A stretch of DNA of 64,000 bases from Osmia lignaria lignaria (lineage: Eukaryota; Arthropoda; Insecta; Hymenoptera; Megachilidae): NCBI RefSeq assembly GCF_051020975.1, contig NC_135044.1, positions 6,574,501-6,638,500 on the forward strand, in the 5' to 3' direction. The notes beneath the pieces are model-generated. The model had not been told where the DNA came from. It ran no database searches and saw only the letters and a list, made by a program, of their open reading frames with translations. Shown piece after piece: positions 26,149 to 36,900 of the stretch. Positions within the stretch are counted from its first letter, which is position 1. Every line of letters starts with the position of its first letter. The position numbers and the translations under genes were made by a program.

Positions 26149-27318
26149 TAATTAATGGCTTAATTCTACATATATTGTTCTTTACTGTTCAACAAATATT
26201 AAACTAGCTTTGTTGCAATACTGTGGTATAATTTAAACAAACTATACGTGTTTTATTTTTTTATATAAATACGATTATAAAGGTAACGCTTTGGTTTAGT
26301 TCCAAGAGTGTACAAAATTTTAAGTTCTGTATGTAAACTTGTATAAAATTAATGCCTTTATAAAATAGATTTATTCATTTAGATATTTTATTAATATTAT
26401 ATCTGAAACATTTTCTATTGTATTAATGAATTGGGCTTTCATTTCAATTATAAGGGCTTTAAGAAATTTTTAATGGAAGGTGTTGATATGTTAAAGTGTA
26501 CAATTTAAAGTGCTATTAATTATTTTCAACAATTAATACTTTGTTATTGCTATTTTAATGCTAAAAGTGATTTTCGAATTAAATATTCAAATTATTTATT
26601 GTAATTATAAATAAGAAAACACTACGTTGTAATATATTTTATTAAATCACACGCGCAATCGTAGTTTCTTCAATATTTATTCAATATAATAATATATTGA
26701 CATGCAACAAGTCATTTTGTTTTTGTAAATTATGCACTGTATATTTCAACTGTTATTATGTTATTTCATAGTTTATATCTACATTTTTACGTATTTTATA
26801 TACATAGAGCATTAAACATATATTCGTTAAATAAATAACGAAATCAATGAATAAATGAATGAAAGTTATGCAAATTAATATAAATAAACCAGAAATGTAA
26901 GTTACCACTGTATAATATCAATTTATTTAAATATGTTTATATTTTTTGTGAGAAATTCATGTATTACCTGTTAAAGAGTACAATAAAGGTAAACTATACA
27001 GCACATATTAATGTATGAAGAAATTTTGAAGTATTTTAGCCTATCCCTTGTTTTTAGTGGAAAAAAAATTGATGCGGCTCTATAAAAATAATTTTAATAG
27101 ATGTAGTAATGATTTAGTTAATACATTATTGTAATCTGAAAATTGTAATTTGACGTAATAGTAATAATAATTAAAAGAAATTGTACAAGATATTTAGGTG
27201 CAAAAATAATAAAAATAATAAACTTCAGTACTTCCAATAACAATTTATTTCTGTTTTTTCTTTCTTTATGGATGAAGACCTACTTTTCCTAGATATTTAT
27301 TTACAATTCTCTCTTTTA
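26149..27318 (+). other. EPG5 3' UTR and intergenic AT-rich DNA
   Basis: No open frame of interest. The first clear AATAAA after the EPG5 stop is at 26830-26835, with others beyond; which is used cannot be told. Confidence 0.5.
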
Positions 27319-27425
27319 TTAAAATGCTTGCTAAAGTTAGATTTTTGAATTATTAATGAAAAACATCGACCGCGGCAGCGCAGCAGTAAAGCCCGAATTA
27401 GCCTCTATAAATTAGCTACTCCGCG
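27319..27425 (+). repeat. Left terminal inverted repeat of the foldback element
   Basis: About 107 bp, from TTAAAATGCTTG through ATCGACCGCGGC, GCGCAGCAGT and GCGC-rich CTACTCCGCG. It matches the reverse complement of 30872-30979 with few changes, including the blocks CGAATTAGCC and CTATAAAT. A GC-rich core (27366-27394) sits in an AT-rich surround. Confidence 0.8.
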
Positions 27426-27640
27426 GGGTCCTTGACACCCCGATGCCATAATATCAGTATGCAAAGAGCGTCACTGGTGCTTCGGGGTCCCTAACACCCC
27501 AAGGATGATATCAGGTTGGTATACAGAGAGCGCCACCGATGCATCGGGGTCCCTGACACCCCGGATACCGTAATGTTAGTATGCAAAGAGTATGACTGGT
27601 GCTTTGGGGTCCTCGACACCCCGGATGCCATAATGCTGCA
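27420..27640 (+). repeat. Tandem array, about 62-bp unit with hairpin core (first block)
   Basis: Four diverged copies. Each unit has the core CGGGGTCCCTGACACCCCG, a 6-bp stem with a 7-nt loop, then a spacer such as GATGCCATAATATCAGTATG and AAAGAG. The same unit returns at 28185-28710. Confidence 0.85.
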
Positions 27641-27798
27641 TTACCTACTCTCATATCAGATATGGTGATAACTGATAACTGTAATTGATTGGAAATCGTT
27701 TGTGATTTACAAATATATTATCTTCATTGTTTGTGAGTGAATAATTTCTTAATTATTTACAAATTTGTTTTATAATAAATAATTGCAGTGCACATGCG

Positions 27799-28184
27799 CT
27801 ACAGATTCGATCGTAACTATCACTATCTCGAACAAGTGAGATTCACGATTTGTTCGTTTATAGGTCTTATATTTCGCTAGATCCGGTCAAACCCATCACT
27901 ATTCCGAAGAAGTGAGTTTCACGATTTGTTCGTTTTTCGTTCTTATATTTCGCTAGATCCGGTCAAACCCATCACTATTGCGAACAAGTGAGTTTCACGA
28001 TTTGTTCGTTTTTCGTTCTTATATTTCGCTAGATCCGCTCAAACCCATCACTATTCCGAACAAGTGAGTTTCACGATTTGTTCGTTTTTCGTTCTTATAT
28101 TTCGCTAGATTCGGTCAAACCCATCACTATTCCGAACAAGTGAGTTTCACGATTTGTTTGTTTTTCGTTCTTATATTTCGCTAG
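27799..28184 (+). repeat. Tandem array, 76-bp unit, five copies
   Basis: CGCTAG recurs at 27875, 27951, 28027, 28103 and 28179, exactly 76 bp apart. The unit includes ATCCGGTCAAACCCATCACT and GTTTCACGATTTGTTCG. The four right-hand copies are nearly identical and the first is diverged, suggesting recent amplification. It interrupts the 62-bp array. Confidence 0.9.
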
Positions 28185-28710
28185 TTGCTTCGGGGTCCCT
28201 GACACCCCGAGTAGCGAAACATCGGTGTCACCGGTACGTCGGGGTCTCAGACACCCCGAATGCCGTAGTATCGGTAAACAAAGAGTGTCAACGGTGCTTC
28301 GGGGTCCCTGACACCCCGGATGGAATAATGTCGATATGCAAACAGTGTCAGTGGTGCATCGGGGTTCCTGAGACCCCAGGATGACATGTCGGTATGCAAA
28401 GAGAGTCCCTAGTGCTTCGGGGTCCCTGGCACCCCGGATGCTATAATAGTGGTATGCAGAGATACTTACCGGCGGTTCGGGGTCCTTAATAACCCAATAT
28501 GATATTAGGTCGGTACGCACAAATAGTCACGGGTGCTTTGGGGTCCCTGGCGCCCCGGATGGTATTATATTGGTATGCAAAGATACTCACCGGCATTTCG
28601 GGGTTCCTGACACCCCAGATGATATTATGTTGGTATGTAGACATAGTCATTTGCGCTTCGGGGTCCCTGGCACCCCTGGATAATATCAGGTCCGTATGAA
28701 GAGGGCACAA
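28185..28710 (+). repeat. Tandem array, about 62-bp unit with hairpin core (second block)
   Basis: About nine copies of the unit seen at 27420-27640, each with a GGGGTCCCTGRCACCCC-like core. Some cores keep the stem with paired changes (GGGGTCCCTGGCGCCCC); one is degraded (GGGGTCCTTAATAACCC). Confidence 0.85.
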
Positions 28711-28895
28711 CCACAATAATTTTTTTCCAGAGTTTATTTAATTTACTTCATTTACTTTTTTTTGCTTATTAAATAAGCTCATCGAGGAGGAATAACATTT
28801 ATGATTATATTCCTCTTCAGGGTTTCAATCGAGGACCTCATTTATTTTACTTTTTCTAGTTATTTATATAATTTTATCCCTCATTATAGGCCAAG
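28711..28895. other. AT-rich segment of the foldback element, with a mirror counterpart
   Basis: It contains AAATAAGCTCATCGAGGAGG and a short stem GAGGAATA ... TATTCCTC. The reverse strand of 30541-30660 carries a similar series (AATAAACTCATTACGAGGAT ... CATTACTCC), so this looks like one arm of a diverged inverted pair. The resemblance to a retroviral-type LTR end (AATAAA near the end) is noted but not established. Confidence 0.45.
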
Positions 28896-29536
28896 GCAAT
28901 CTTAGTATCCCTTACATCCCTGCATCCCTTCCATCCCAGCATTCCTACAACCCTTAAATACCCTTTTTTTTTTTTTTTTTTTTTAACGTGGTGGAAATCT
29001 TCAGAAAGACACCTTCAGCCCCCCTGGGGAGGGGCTGGGGGTAGTGTGGGATTTTTACCCACTAAAACCACCACGGTGGCCTGCACTAGGGCGGTAGGGA
29101 GTGTCCTTTGATCCTTCGCCATGTGCCAAACTACGCTGACATCGGGGGCCACACCCGATGCCGGCACTCCTCGGGCTGAGTAAGTGGTGACCGGGGCCCC
29201 AGCCCCGGACCCCTACAGAATTCCTTTACATCCCTCGTTCCGTTACATCTCTGCATTCCTTACATCCCTGCATTCTTTTCATCCCGACATCCTTTTCATC
29301 CCTACATTGTTTTCATTCCTACATTCCTTACATCGCTTCATCCCTTACATCCCTACATTCTTCTCATCCCTCCATTCCTTTCATCCCTACATTCCTTTCA
29401 TCCCTTTATTCTTTTAACCCCTCCATTCCTTTCATCCCTCCATTCCTTTCATCCCTCCATTCCTTTCATCCCTACATTCCTTTCATCCCTACATTCTTTT
29501 CATCCCTACATTTCTTACATCCCTGCATCCCTTACA
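28896..29536 (+). repeat. 17-bp minisatellite (CATTCCTTTCATCCCTA), left block
   Basis: Imperfect tandem repeats of CATTCCTTTCATCCCTA occupy 28896-28963 and 29215-29536. A LINE 3' fragment splits the block. Open frames across it encode only Ser/Phe/Pro/His/Ile repeats. Confidence 0.85.
28964..29214 (-). mobile_element. 3' end of a non-LTR retrotransposon (R1-clade-like), 5' truncated
   Basis: A run of 21 T (28964-28984), a poly(A) tail on the minus strand, adjoins about 230 bp of GC-rich sequence. Read on the minus strand it ends GGTGGTTTTAGTGGGTAAAA, then ATCCCACACTACCCCC and GATTTCCACCACGTT before the tail. From memory this resembles 3' ends of R1-like LINEs in Hymenoptera. It is inserted in the minisatellite, so it is younger than it. 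Confidence 0.65.
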
Positions 29537-29592
29537 ATAAATATATTACAAAGACTGCTTCGAGTAAAGGTAAGTTGATTCCTCTTTTCGCC

Positions 29593-29634
29593 ACCAGAGG
29601 GCGCTGATTCGATGTCGAATCAGCGCCCTCTGGT
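29593..29634. repeat. Perfect 42-bp palindrome at the edge of the 93-bp array
   Basis: Arms of 20 bp (ACCAGAGGGCGCTGATTCGA and its exact complement) flank a 2-bp centre TG. Each arm contains ACCAGAGGGCGCTG, close to the CTCF consensus, in opposite orientations. A perfect palindrome this long is rare and normally unstable. Confidence 0.9.
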
Positions 29635-30020
29635 TTTCGAAAAAGGAACTAAATCAAGCAGAGATTTTGGCCCTCTAGCGGCAAAAATGTGAACTAAAAT
29701 CTCGACCTCGAATCAGCGCCATCTGGTTTTCGAAAAAGGAACTAAATCAAGCAGAGATTTTGGCCCTCTAGCGGCAAAAATGTGAACTAAAATCTCGACC
29801 TCCAATCAGCGCCATCTGGTTTTCGAAAAAGGAACTAAATCAAGCAAAGATTTTGGCCCTCTAGCGGCAAAAATGTGAACTAAAATCTCGACCTCGAATC
29901 AGCGCCATCTGGTTTTTGAAAAAGGAACTAAATCAAGCAGAGATTTTGGCCCTCTAGCGACAAAGATGTGAACTAAAATCTCGACCTCGAATCAGCGCCA
30001 TCTGGTTTTTGAAAAAGGAA
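29618..30020 (+). repeat. 93-bp tandem array with CTCF-like motifs
   Basis: AATCAGCGCC recurs at 29618, 29711, 29804, 29897 and 29990, exactly 93 bp apart; the copies are almost identical. Each full unit has ACCAGATGGCGCTGATT (minus strand; ACCAGAGGGCGC in the first) and GCCGCTAGAGGGCC (minus strand). Both resemble the CTCF core CCASYAGRKGGC. No reading frame persists. Confidence 0.9.
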
Positions 30021-30084
30021 CTAAATTTGTATAAAATCGCAGGCCTTATAGCCGCAAAAATTTAAATTCAATTTCAGGGAGATA

Positions 30085-30540
30085 CTGGGATGTAAGGATT
30101 GTAGGGATATAAGGAATGTAGGGATGGAAAGAATGTATGGATGAAAAGAATGTAGGGATGAAGAGAATGTAGGTATGAAAGGAATGTAGGGATGAAAGGA
30201 ATGTAGAGATGTAAGGGATGAAGCGATATAAGGAATGTATGGATGAAAAGAATGGAGGGATGAAGAGAATATAGGTATGAAAAGAATGTAGGGATGTAAG
30301 GAATGTTGGGATGTAATGGTAGCAGTAATGTAAAGAAAGCAGTGATATAAAGAAAGCGAAGATGTAAGGGATGGAGGAATATAAGGCATAAAGGGATAGA
30401 GCGATATAAAGCATAGCGGGATCAAAGAGATGAAGTGATGTGAGAAAGGCAGAGATGTATGGGATACCGATATGCAAGAGATGCGGGGATCTAATGATTG
30501 CCGGGATCTACGAGATGTAGAGATGTAAAAGGATGCAGGC
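30085..30540 (-). repeat. 17-bp minisatellite, right block, inverted relative to the left block
   Basis: Repeats of GGGATGAAAGGAATGTA, the exact reverse complement of the 28896-29536 family. Together with the left block it forms the inner mirror pair around the 93-bp array. The 173-residue minus-strand open frame here is repeat translation. Confidence 0.85.
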
Positions 30541-30871
30541 ATACAGGAGTAATGAAATCAACTCGTTCATCCTCGTAATGAGTTTATTCAACATGCTAAT
30601 TGTAAGAAGATAAATATAGCAAAATAAACGAAGACAGAAAATAAAATAAGGGTTTGTGTATGTCGATCAGGTAGATCAGGTGGAAGTCGATAAGTAGTAG
30701 TGTAATTTCCACTGCTCTTCAATAGGTAACGCTAGTGTCCCTGCCTTCAGGTAAGTCGATCGGTTAGTTGTCGAGTAGTTTACGCCACTTTTGTACAGAT
30801 GGCGCTATGGTGGCACTGACAGAACACACTCCTCTCTCTTTGACGTCCGAAGACAGACTGAGGCTCTTTAA
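30541..30871 (-). other. Right inner segment of the foldback element, LTR-like
   Basis: On the minus strand it starts near TGTTCTGTCAGTGCCACC and includes AATAAACTCATTACGAGG about 45 nt before the array. The TG start and AATAAA are compatible with a solo LTR, but no CA end or target duplication is evident. It also holds ACAGATGGCGCT (30795-30806), another CTCF-like core. Confidence 0.35.
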
Positions 30872-30979
30872 CGCGTAGCAGGTGATTTATAGGGGCTAAT
30901 TCGCGCTTCACTGCTGCGCGGCCGCCGTCGATCTTTTTCATAAATAATTCCAAAACTAAACTTTAACAAGCATTTTAGT
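30872..30979 (-). repeat. Right terminal inverted repeat of the foldback element
   Basis: Reverse complement of the left arm with small differences, e.g. ATCGACGGCGGC against ATCGACCGCGGC. The matching ends at about CATTTTAG (30971-30978). Confidence 0.8.
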
Positions 30980-33900
30980 GAAAAACTATTTAACATTGGA
31001 ATAAATCTTTCCTTTATTTTAATTCGGATACATTGTTCTGTATCAATAAATTTCCATTTGTTTTTACAAATAGAATCTGTGAATTGTATGGTTTCTTGTA
31101 TATTTATTAACAATAAAGATTTTGTGTCAGAATTTAATGCTTATTACAAAAATTCATCACCCATTCCTTTTAAATACAAAAAGAGAGTTCTTATTATTAA
31201 CTGTTCATCTTATCATATTCTTTTTGATATTACTTTATTCGAGAAAATGCAATAAGTATGCATAAGGGCAGGAATTATGCACATACGTTATGGAACAAGC
31301 TCAAACATCATCGTGCGAGATATTCACGCGACAATTCTGCTTTTCCACTGGTGAGGCTGACCGCACTTGAAAGTGTAATGAATAATAAGCGGACTAGTTA
31401 TAAGCTGTCGAGAGATTTTATCGAGGCTACTGTCAACATCCAACTAATATCGCGTACAACGTGGCAGGTTAATTGGAACTGCCCCGAGCTTTAAGCAGTA
31501 TTTTCAAAGGTTTAAATCGTGTTCGCATGACACCAATGTATCCGAGTATCACGATCCTCGGCTATGAACGAACTTTCCATAGTCTTTGATAATAAACGAC
31601 CCAGAAGAATTTGTAAACAGTATATTTTACAAGAGCAACATAGCATCAGAAAGTTGGAAATTATATTTAAAGAGGTAACTTAAAATTTAAAAAAGAAAAA
31701 TTTCAAGTTAAATTAATGTTCTCAATAAGCCACCCTTCGAGAATAAATATGACATAGAATCGTATAAGTTAATTAGGTAAAGGGACGAGGTGTCAGAAGA
31801 GTCAGCTGATAAAATTAAATTAAAATTGTGGACATAAAATATGACAGCCAGTCTGAAAAACACAGTGATTGAATATTATGAAACTGATCGTTGATAGAAA
31901 TACAAAGTTTAAAAAATTGGAACATTGTTCTTGAAAGAAGTGGGCATGGAATGGAGAAGGTAGCGATGTCTTTTGGTAAGAAGACTGTGAGGGACAGCAT
32001 GGTACCCTTTATAGCGAAGAGATCAGTATCTACTAATCTCTTTCCTTTATTTCTGACACGCGTTTACCATAGCATCCTCGTCTATGTCGCTTTTGAAGAC
32101 TACTGAGCCTAAGGCTTCTTTCTTCATGAATATGCTTGATGATCTAGGACCGAACTCGACCATGACGTATGTCTAGTCTGAGTTAGTAAAATACCTAGTG
32201 AAATATAATAGCGTTGTGTAATATTAATAAAAATTTATATTTAATTATAAATAATCAGTACTAATTACAGAAACTAAAAAATTTCAATTTCCCTCTGATA
32301 AGTTGTTCAACTTTCCGTGTTTGCACGAATTGGCCTCTGTCGACTGTAAACTCGAGAGGGGTATCTCTTGTCGGTGATTTTTGAAAGTTAGCTGACGCGG
32401 TAAGTTGGTTCGGTGGAAAAGAAACATAAAGGCCACCTATCAGGGTAAACATCGATTGGAAAGTTAGTCGCAAACGAAATGGAGTTCTCTGGATTCGTAA
32501 AAGTTGCCAGTTGGCAGACAAATCCCTCTTCGTGGTATCCGACGATGCTTGTAAACGGAATCAGTTTGGTTTGTTTCAAAATGGGTCAGCTTTAAGAAAA
32601 GAACACGGTTCCTATCTATTAAATGTATCTCCTATAGTATCAAAATGTTTCCACTGATTTCTTTAAACATTCACGATTTTCTGAAATTATTAAATTGATC
32701 AGACTTAAGGTCTAAATTGGACAGAAGCACGGCAAGGGGGAATATTCAAAAGATTTAAACTCGATTCTCAAGTTATGGGAAATAGGATTGGGCGTGGTAT
32801 CGAAGATGACGGGAACGATGGTTCTGATATTGAATGAGATCCAATAACGTTTCAATCATCGAATGTATCCTGAGAAAAAGCAGACACACCGAATAGACTT
32901 TAACAAGCGAGACTTGTTAAAAATACTGTTAAACTTTAAATCTCTAGAATTATATTTTCCTCGTTAATTAATATCAATAAAACAAATTTATTTAGCCGAG
33001 AATATTTCGGTTTCAAGTTCCATGAAAAAATATAGGTAAAAGTTCATTGACCACCGGGGGCCAATTAGCACTTCAGACAAGAGACGTCGATAATTGGCAG
33101 CGACAGCCAATACGTGAGGAACAGGTGTTAATCTTAGCATCAGGCTTGAATAAATTAATGAAGAGAAATGGAACAGTTCAAATATGAAATATGATTATAA
33201 ATATTGAATAAAGGATCAAAATGATTCGTCGCAGTTATTATTTCATATCCTATAATCAGCCATCCTTAACATTCCAATGATTGGATTTCCAATGAAGTCT
33301 AATCTTAACTCTTTCAACCTAACTCATTATTTCTTATTTAAGATAAATTAAATAAAAATGCATCGCATATGAACTTTTAAATTATCCTAATGAATCTATG
33401 AATTTATCGTGCTGAAGGGGTTAAATCTGAGACGAGGAAAGGTCAATAGAGAATGTGGTCAGGACAAAAGGTGTCGGGGCAGGTATTAGAAACATTCGGG
33501 ATATATCGATCAATAAACCGTTCCTGTTATTGTCCCGGCTTAAACAATGAATTGCAGTGATAATTCGCCAAGTGTGAGACAGGGGAGGCGAAGTGCAACG
33601 CTGACTCAAGCATCGCGGTATTCAGACGAGAAGGGTTCTCCGTCTCGTCGTTTCTAACCTCTTGTATGCTTACCGACATCATCCCCTACCAACACAGTAT
33701 CGCATCATACACCATCTTCCATACATACATAGAATGATCGTTACCTGTATAGAATAGGTACGCGCAACCGTAAGCCTGGCTCAGCCACTTTCAGACACCT
33801 CAGAATTAACGCGGTGATTCCGAGTGCCCCAGGGAATTCTTTGCTTCCTCCTACCTACACCTCCTCTAACAGCTAACTGTTCTGTCGAAGCTTTATCGGT

Positions 33901-36900
33901 CTGTTGTGTTCGCCAATCGGAAACGATTTACGAATATTTTTCCGAGGAGGATCCGAGGTAGTTACACCTTCGATGAGAGTTATGGGAATTGCTTAGATAG
34001 AAAACTGTTAAAAATGGTCATTGAAATAGGTCCGTTTAACGCTTGAATGGCAAGGGAGGAGTTGGGTGGATTGGTACTTGAGTCGGATGGAATTTAAAAA
34101 AGAAAGACTTCCATTTATTAGGAAAATGATATCTAAGGGAATAAAATAAAATAAAATTTAATTAATGTGGTAGGTTGTGATAAACCTTAATTAAGCAGCC
34201 TTAAGTGCCATATTATTCCATCTTAGGACTTCTGCTGATATATAAATCGTTAATAATTTTTACCTGCAATATTACTATTTATTCATATTATTTTTAAGTA
34301 CACGCAGTAATTCTTAATTTTATATAATTATAGCAAGTCAAGCAATGGCACTTGTCTTTGTCTTGAAATATTGAAAGGTACCTAATATGCTTGCATACTA
34401 TATATTTTCGGCACACGAGAATTCGTATTTTCGGATAGCTTACACTTCTTTTTCTCTAACAGCCCCATTGAGAGTCGTTGCAGGAACTCGCAAAAGAAAC
34501 ACGAACTGATGGCTTCTGCTAATTTACCCTACCATTAATCACATTCGTCTGTTCCATTCTGCTGTCGCCAGTTTCGTGCACCACAACTGCTAGTAATTTT
34601 TCATTAAACCGCAAGAAAGAAGGGAAAGATACGCTTTTGGAATCTTTGCCGAATGCAGGAGGAGGGAATTGTGAAAGGTGCGAAGGGTGTACTTGTTGCC
34701 AAATTGCAATGCTATTAAATATCTATTTTACTAAGTATTCCTATGTATTCAAATTGTAGAGAAAATTAGGAAATTAGAAGTCTTAATTGAACCTGAAACT
34801 TTAATCATTTTGCTTACCTTGTAAATGTCTTATGGAATTTCTTCGACAACTTAAAATAATTATTCTGCTGTTTGTGTAATATTGAAAAAGGACACTTGGC
34901 GATCGTCGAAGTTACCTTAACTTGACTAATTACCAAGGATGGAGTTGTAGCTTGCAAACTGAGCTGAACAATCGTTACTCAACAAGATGTGGTTACTCGA
35001 AGTTTCACAGGATTCTGTCTTTGAGTATGCAAGTAGATGGCGAACTATGTAAATTTACATAACACCTATAAATAACTATTTAAATTTATAAATTAAAAAA
35101 ATTGTTGAAATTAAAGGTGAGGGACTTCCTCGTAGAGAGAAATAAAATAAAACCAATAATACTGTTTCCTCTGAAAATTAATTAAGGGGATAATAAAAAT
35201 TCTACAATTAGATGACACTTTTGTTTATAACAACTCGATGAAATATAATTGTAAATCGTGAAAATAATTCCATCGAGATTTTCGAAGCAGTGTGTATTTT
35301 ATGTGGAACTGTCTTAGAAATTCCTTTCTTGTTTCCTCGTGTCTTAAGCTTCTCCGTCTAAAGGAAAGATGCTTTTCAGTGTAACCACGTTTTCAATACC
35401 TCAAGAAGTAAGGAGAAGCAAGGAACATAGGGAAAATCGAGAAAACGGGTGAATCCGAAGGAACGAAGTCCATTCAAATGGCTTCCAGCTTGAGAATTCT
35501 ACACCAATCACCTCTGATTCGTTCGACTGCTACGAAGAATTTGAATACTGCCAGGCCTCTGTAGTCAAATAAGAACGAATAAAGAAAGTTCCTTCATAAA
35601 TAGAAACCGTTAGTGATTTTCAGAAAGATTTGCCGATGGGAACTAAATATTTTACATAATAATACCTGTACTAAATTTCATGTATGTCTAAATTTCTAAG
35701 TTTCTAAAAATCCTAATTACCCTAATGATCATTGCCAATGTTACGTGTGAAATAAATAATTAAATCACCAATTTTGTGATCTCCAATTATTTTAGAATTG
35801 TAAGGTGTCCCATACCTCGTAGACGTAACAGTACATATTAAAAATTAAAAATTCATAAATATTAGCTGCTGTCTGATCATATCGAGCTACGTCTAGAAGC
35901 AGCGATTCTCTATATCGCTATTCAGCAACGTTCAATGCCATTATCAGCGTGAAGTGTCTTTGCATATTTCCGCTGAAAGTATTTCTTCGTTTCAGCAAGC
36001 AATTTTTTGCCGTGTACACAAGCTAGTACCCGCGTTCTTCCAACGTAATTCCAGAAAGTGGGCTGAGCTAAATGGATTGCAATGTCTTGCGGTCTTTTGC
36101 GCAGTTTAAAACGAATGAATGTGCCAGATGGATTTATGTGGAGTTTAAAAGCTGCTCTTTCCAAAGACCGCTAAATCTTGCTGTAGTAGCTACTGCTAAA
36201 GAAATAATCCTGTAAATAAAATGATAACGGCGCTTGCCACGTTATGGCTGATTTTATGAAACCCCTGGAAAATTTATTAGAACTCCCAATTCACTCTTTG
36301 AACACGAATGACCAGCCACCGTATCGTCGTAACACGAGAAACAAGCTATTTTTAAAAATACATTAAAGTTTTGTTTAAACGCGTTATATATATTAAAATT
36401 GATGGACCCGAGATTTTAATACGATTTAAAGGCAATTTTAAAAGTGACAACGCTAAAGGAAAATACTGATCGAGTGGCGGTATCCTCGGACCACCATCAT
36501 TTCTCGCGTCTTAACGTCCGGCTGTATAACGAATGACTTCTCCGAAGAAGAAACACCGTAACTTTTCCTCGTCAACACGTAACTTCCGTCAAATTAGGAT
36601 TTGTAATACATCCTGCGGGATGACGAAAAAGTTAGAAGCGTAGGTAATCAACGGTTTCTCGTACTTTATTAAACACTTTATTTTTCGTTTACGAAAGATC
36701 CTTTCTTTCATTTTCATAATTAATTAATTTATTTAATCAAAAAAATAAATAAACCTAATTATTCGTAATCTAAAAGTATTGTAACAATACTAAAAGAAAA
36801 ATATTGTTAAACTTTGTTGTTTTCTGTAATTGTAAGAGGACGTGAGTTCTTAAGATTCTGGAGACAGTTTTCAAAGTGTTTGTCTGGTCTTCATCGTTAA

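Larger units (their letters stand above)
27319..30979. mobile_element. Foldback-type composite element with long inverted ends and internal tandem arrays
   Basis: A 3.66-kb unit bounded by inverted repeats of about 107 bp. Order: left arm, 62-bp hairpin array, 76-bp array, 62-bp array again, AT-rich segment, 17-bp array (broken by a LINE end), 93-bp array, 17-bp array inverted, AT-rich segment inverted and diverged, right arm. No transposase-like reading frame exists: the longer open frames are translations of the minisatellites. The layout recalls foldback or Galileo elements (long arms with tandem repeats) but superfamily is not shown, and I could not find a clear target-site duplication. 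It lies between EPG5 and the SASH1-like gene. Confidence 0.7.

Noticed and set aside
28095..28716. Overlapping open frames of 66-141 codons on both strands
   Set aside because: They follow the 76-bp and 62-bp tandem units, with repeated peptides on both strands, and have no start context or domain.
29184..29536. Possible CRISPR-like regular repeats
   Set aside because: Repeats are contiguous 17-bp minisatellite units without unique spacers in a eukaryotic genome.
30021..30542. 173- and 143-codon minus-strand open frames
   Set aside because: They are translations of the inverted 17-bp minisatellite and 93-bp repeat (Ser/His/Phe/Ile repeats), so no gene is supported.
35922..36164. 80-codon minus-strand frame rich in Arg/Lys
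   Set aside because: No domain, no promoter or splice signals, and isolated in non-coding DNA.
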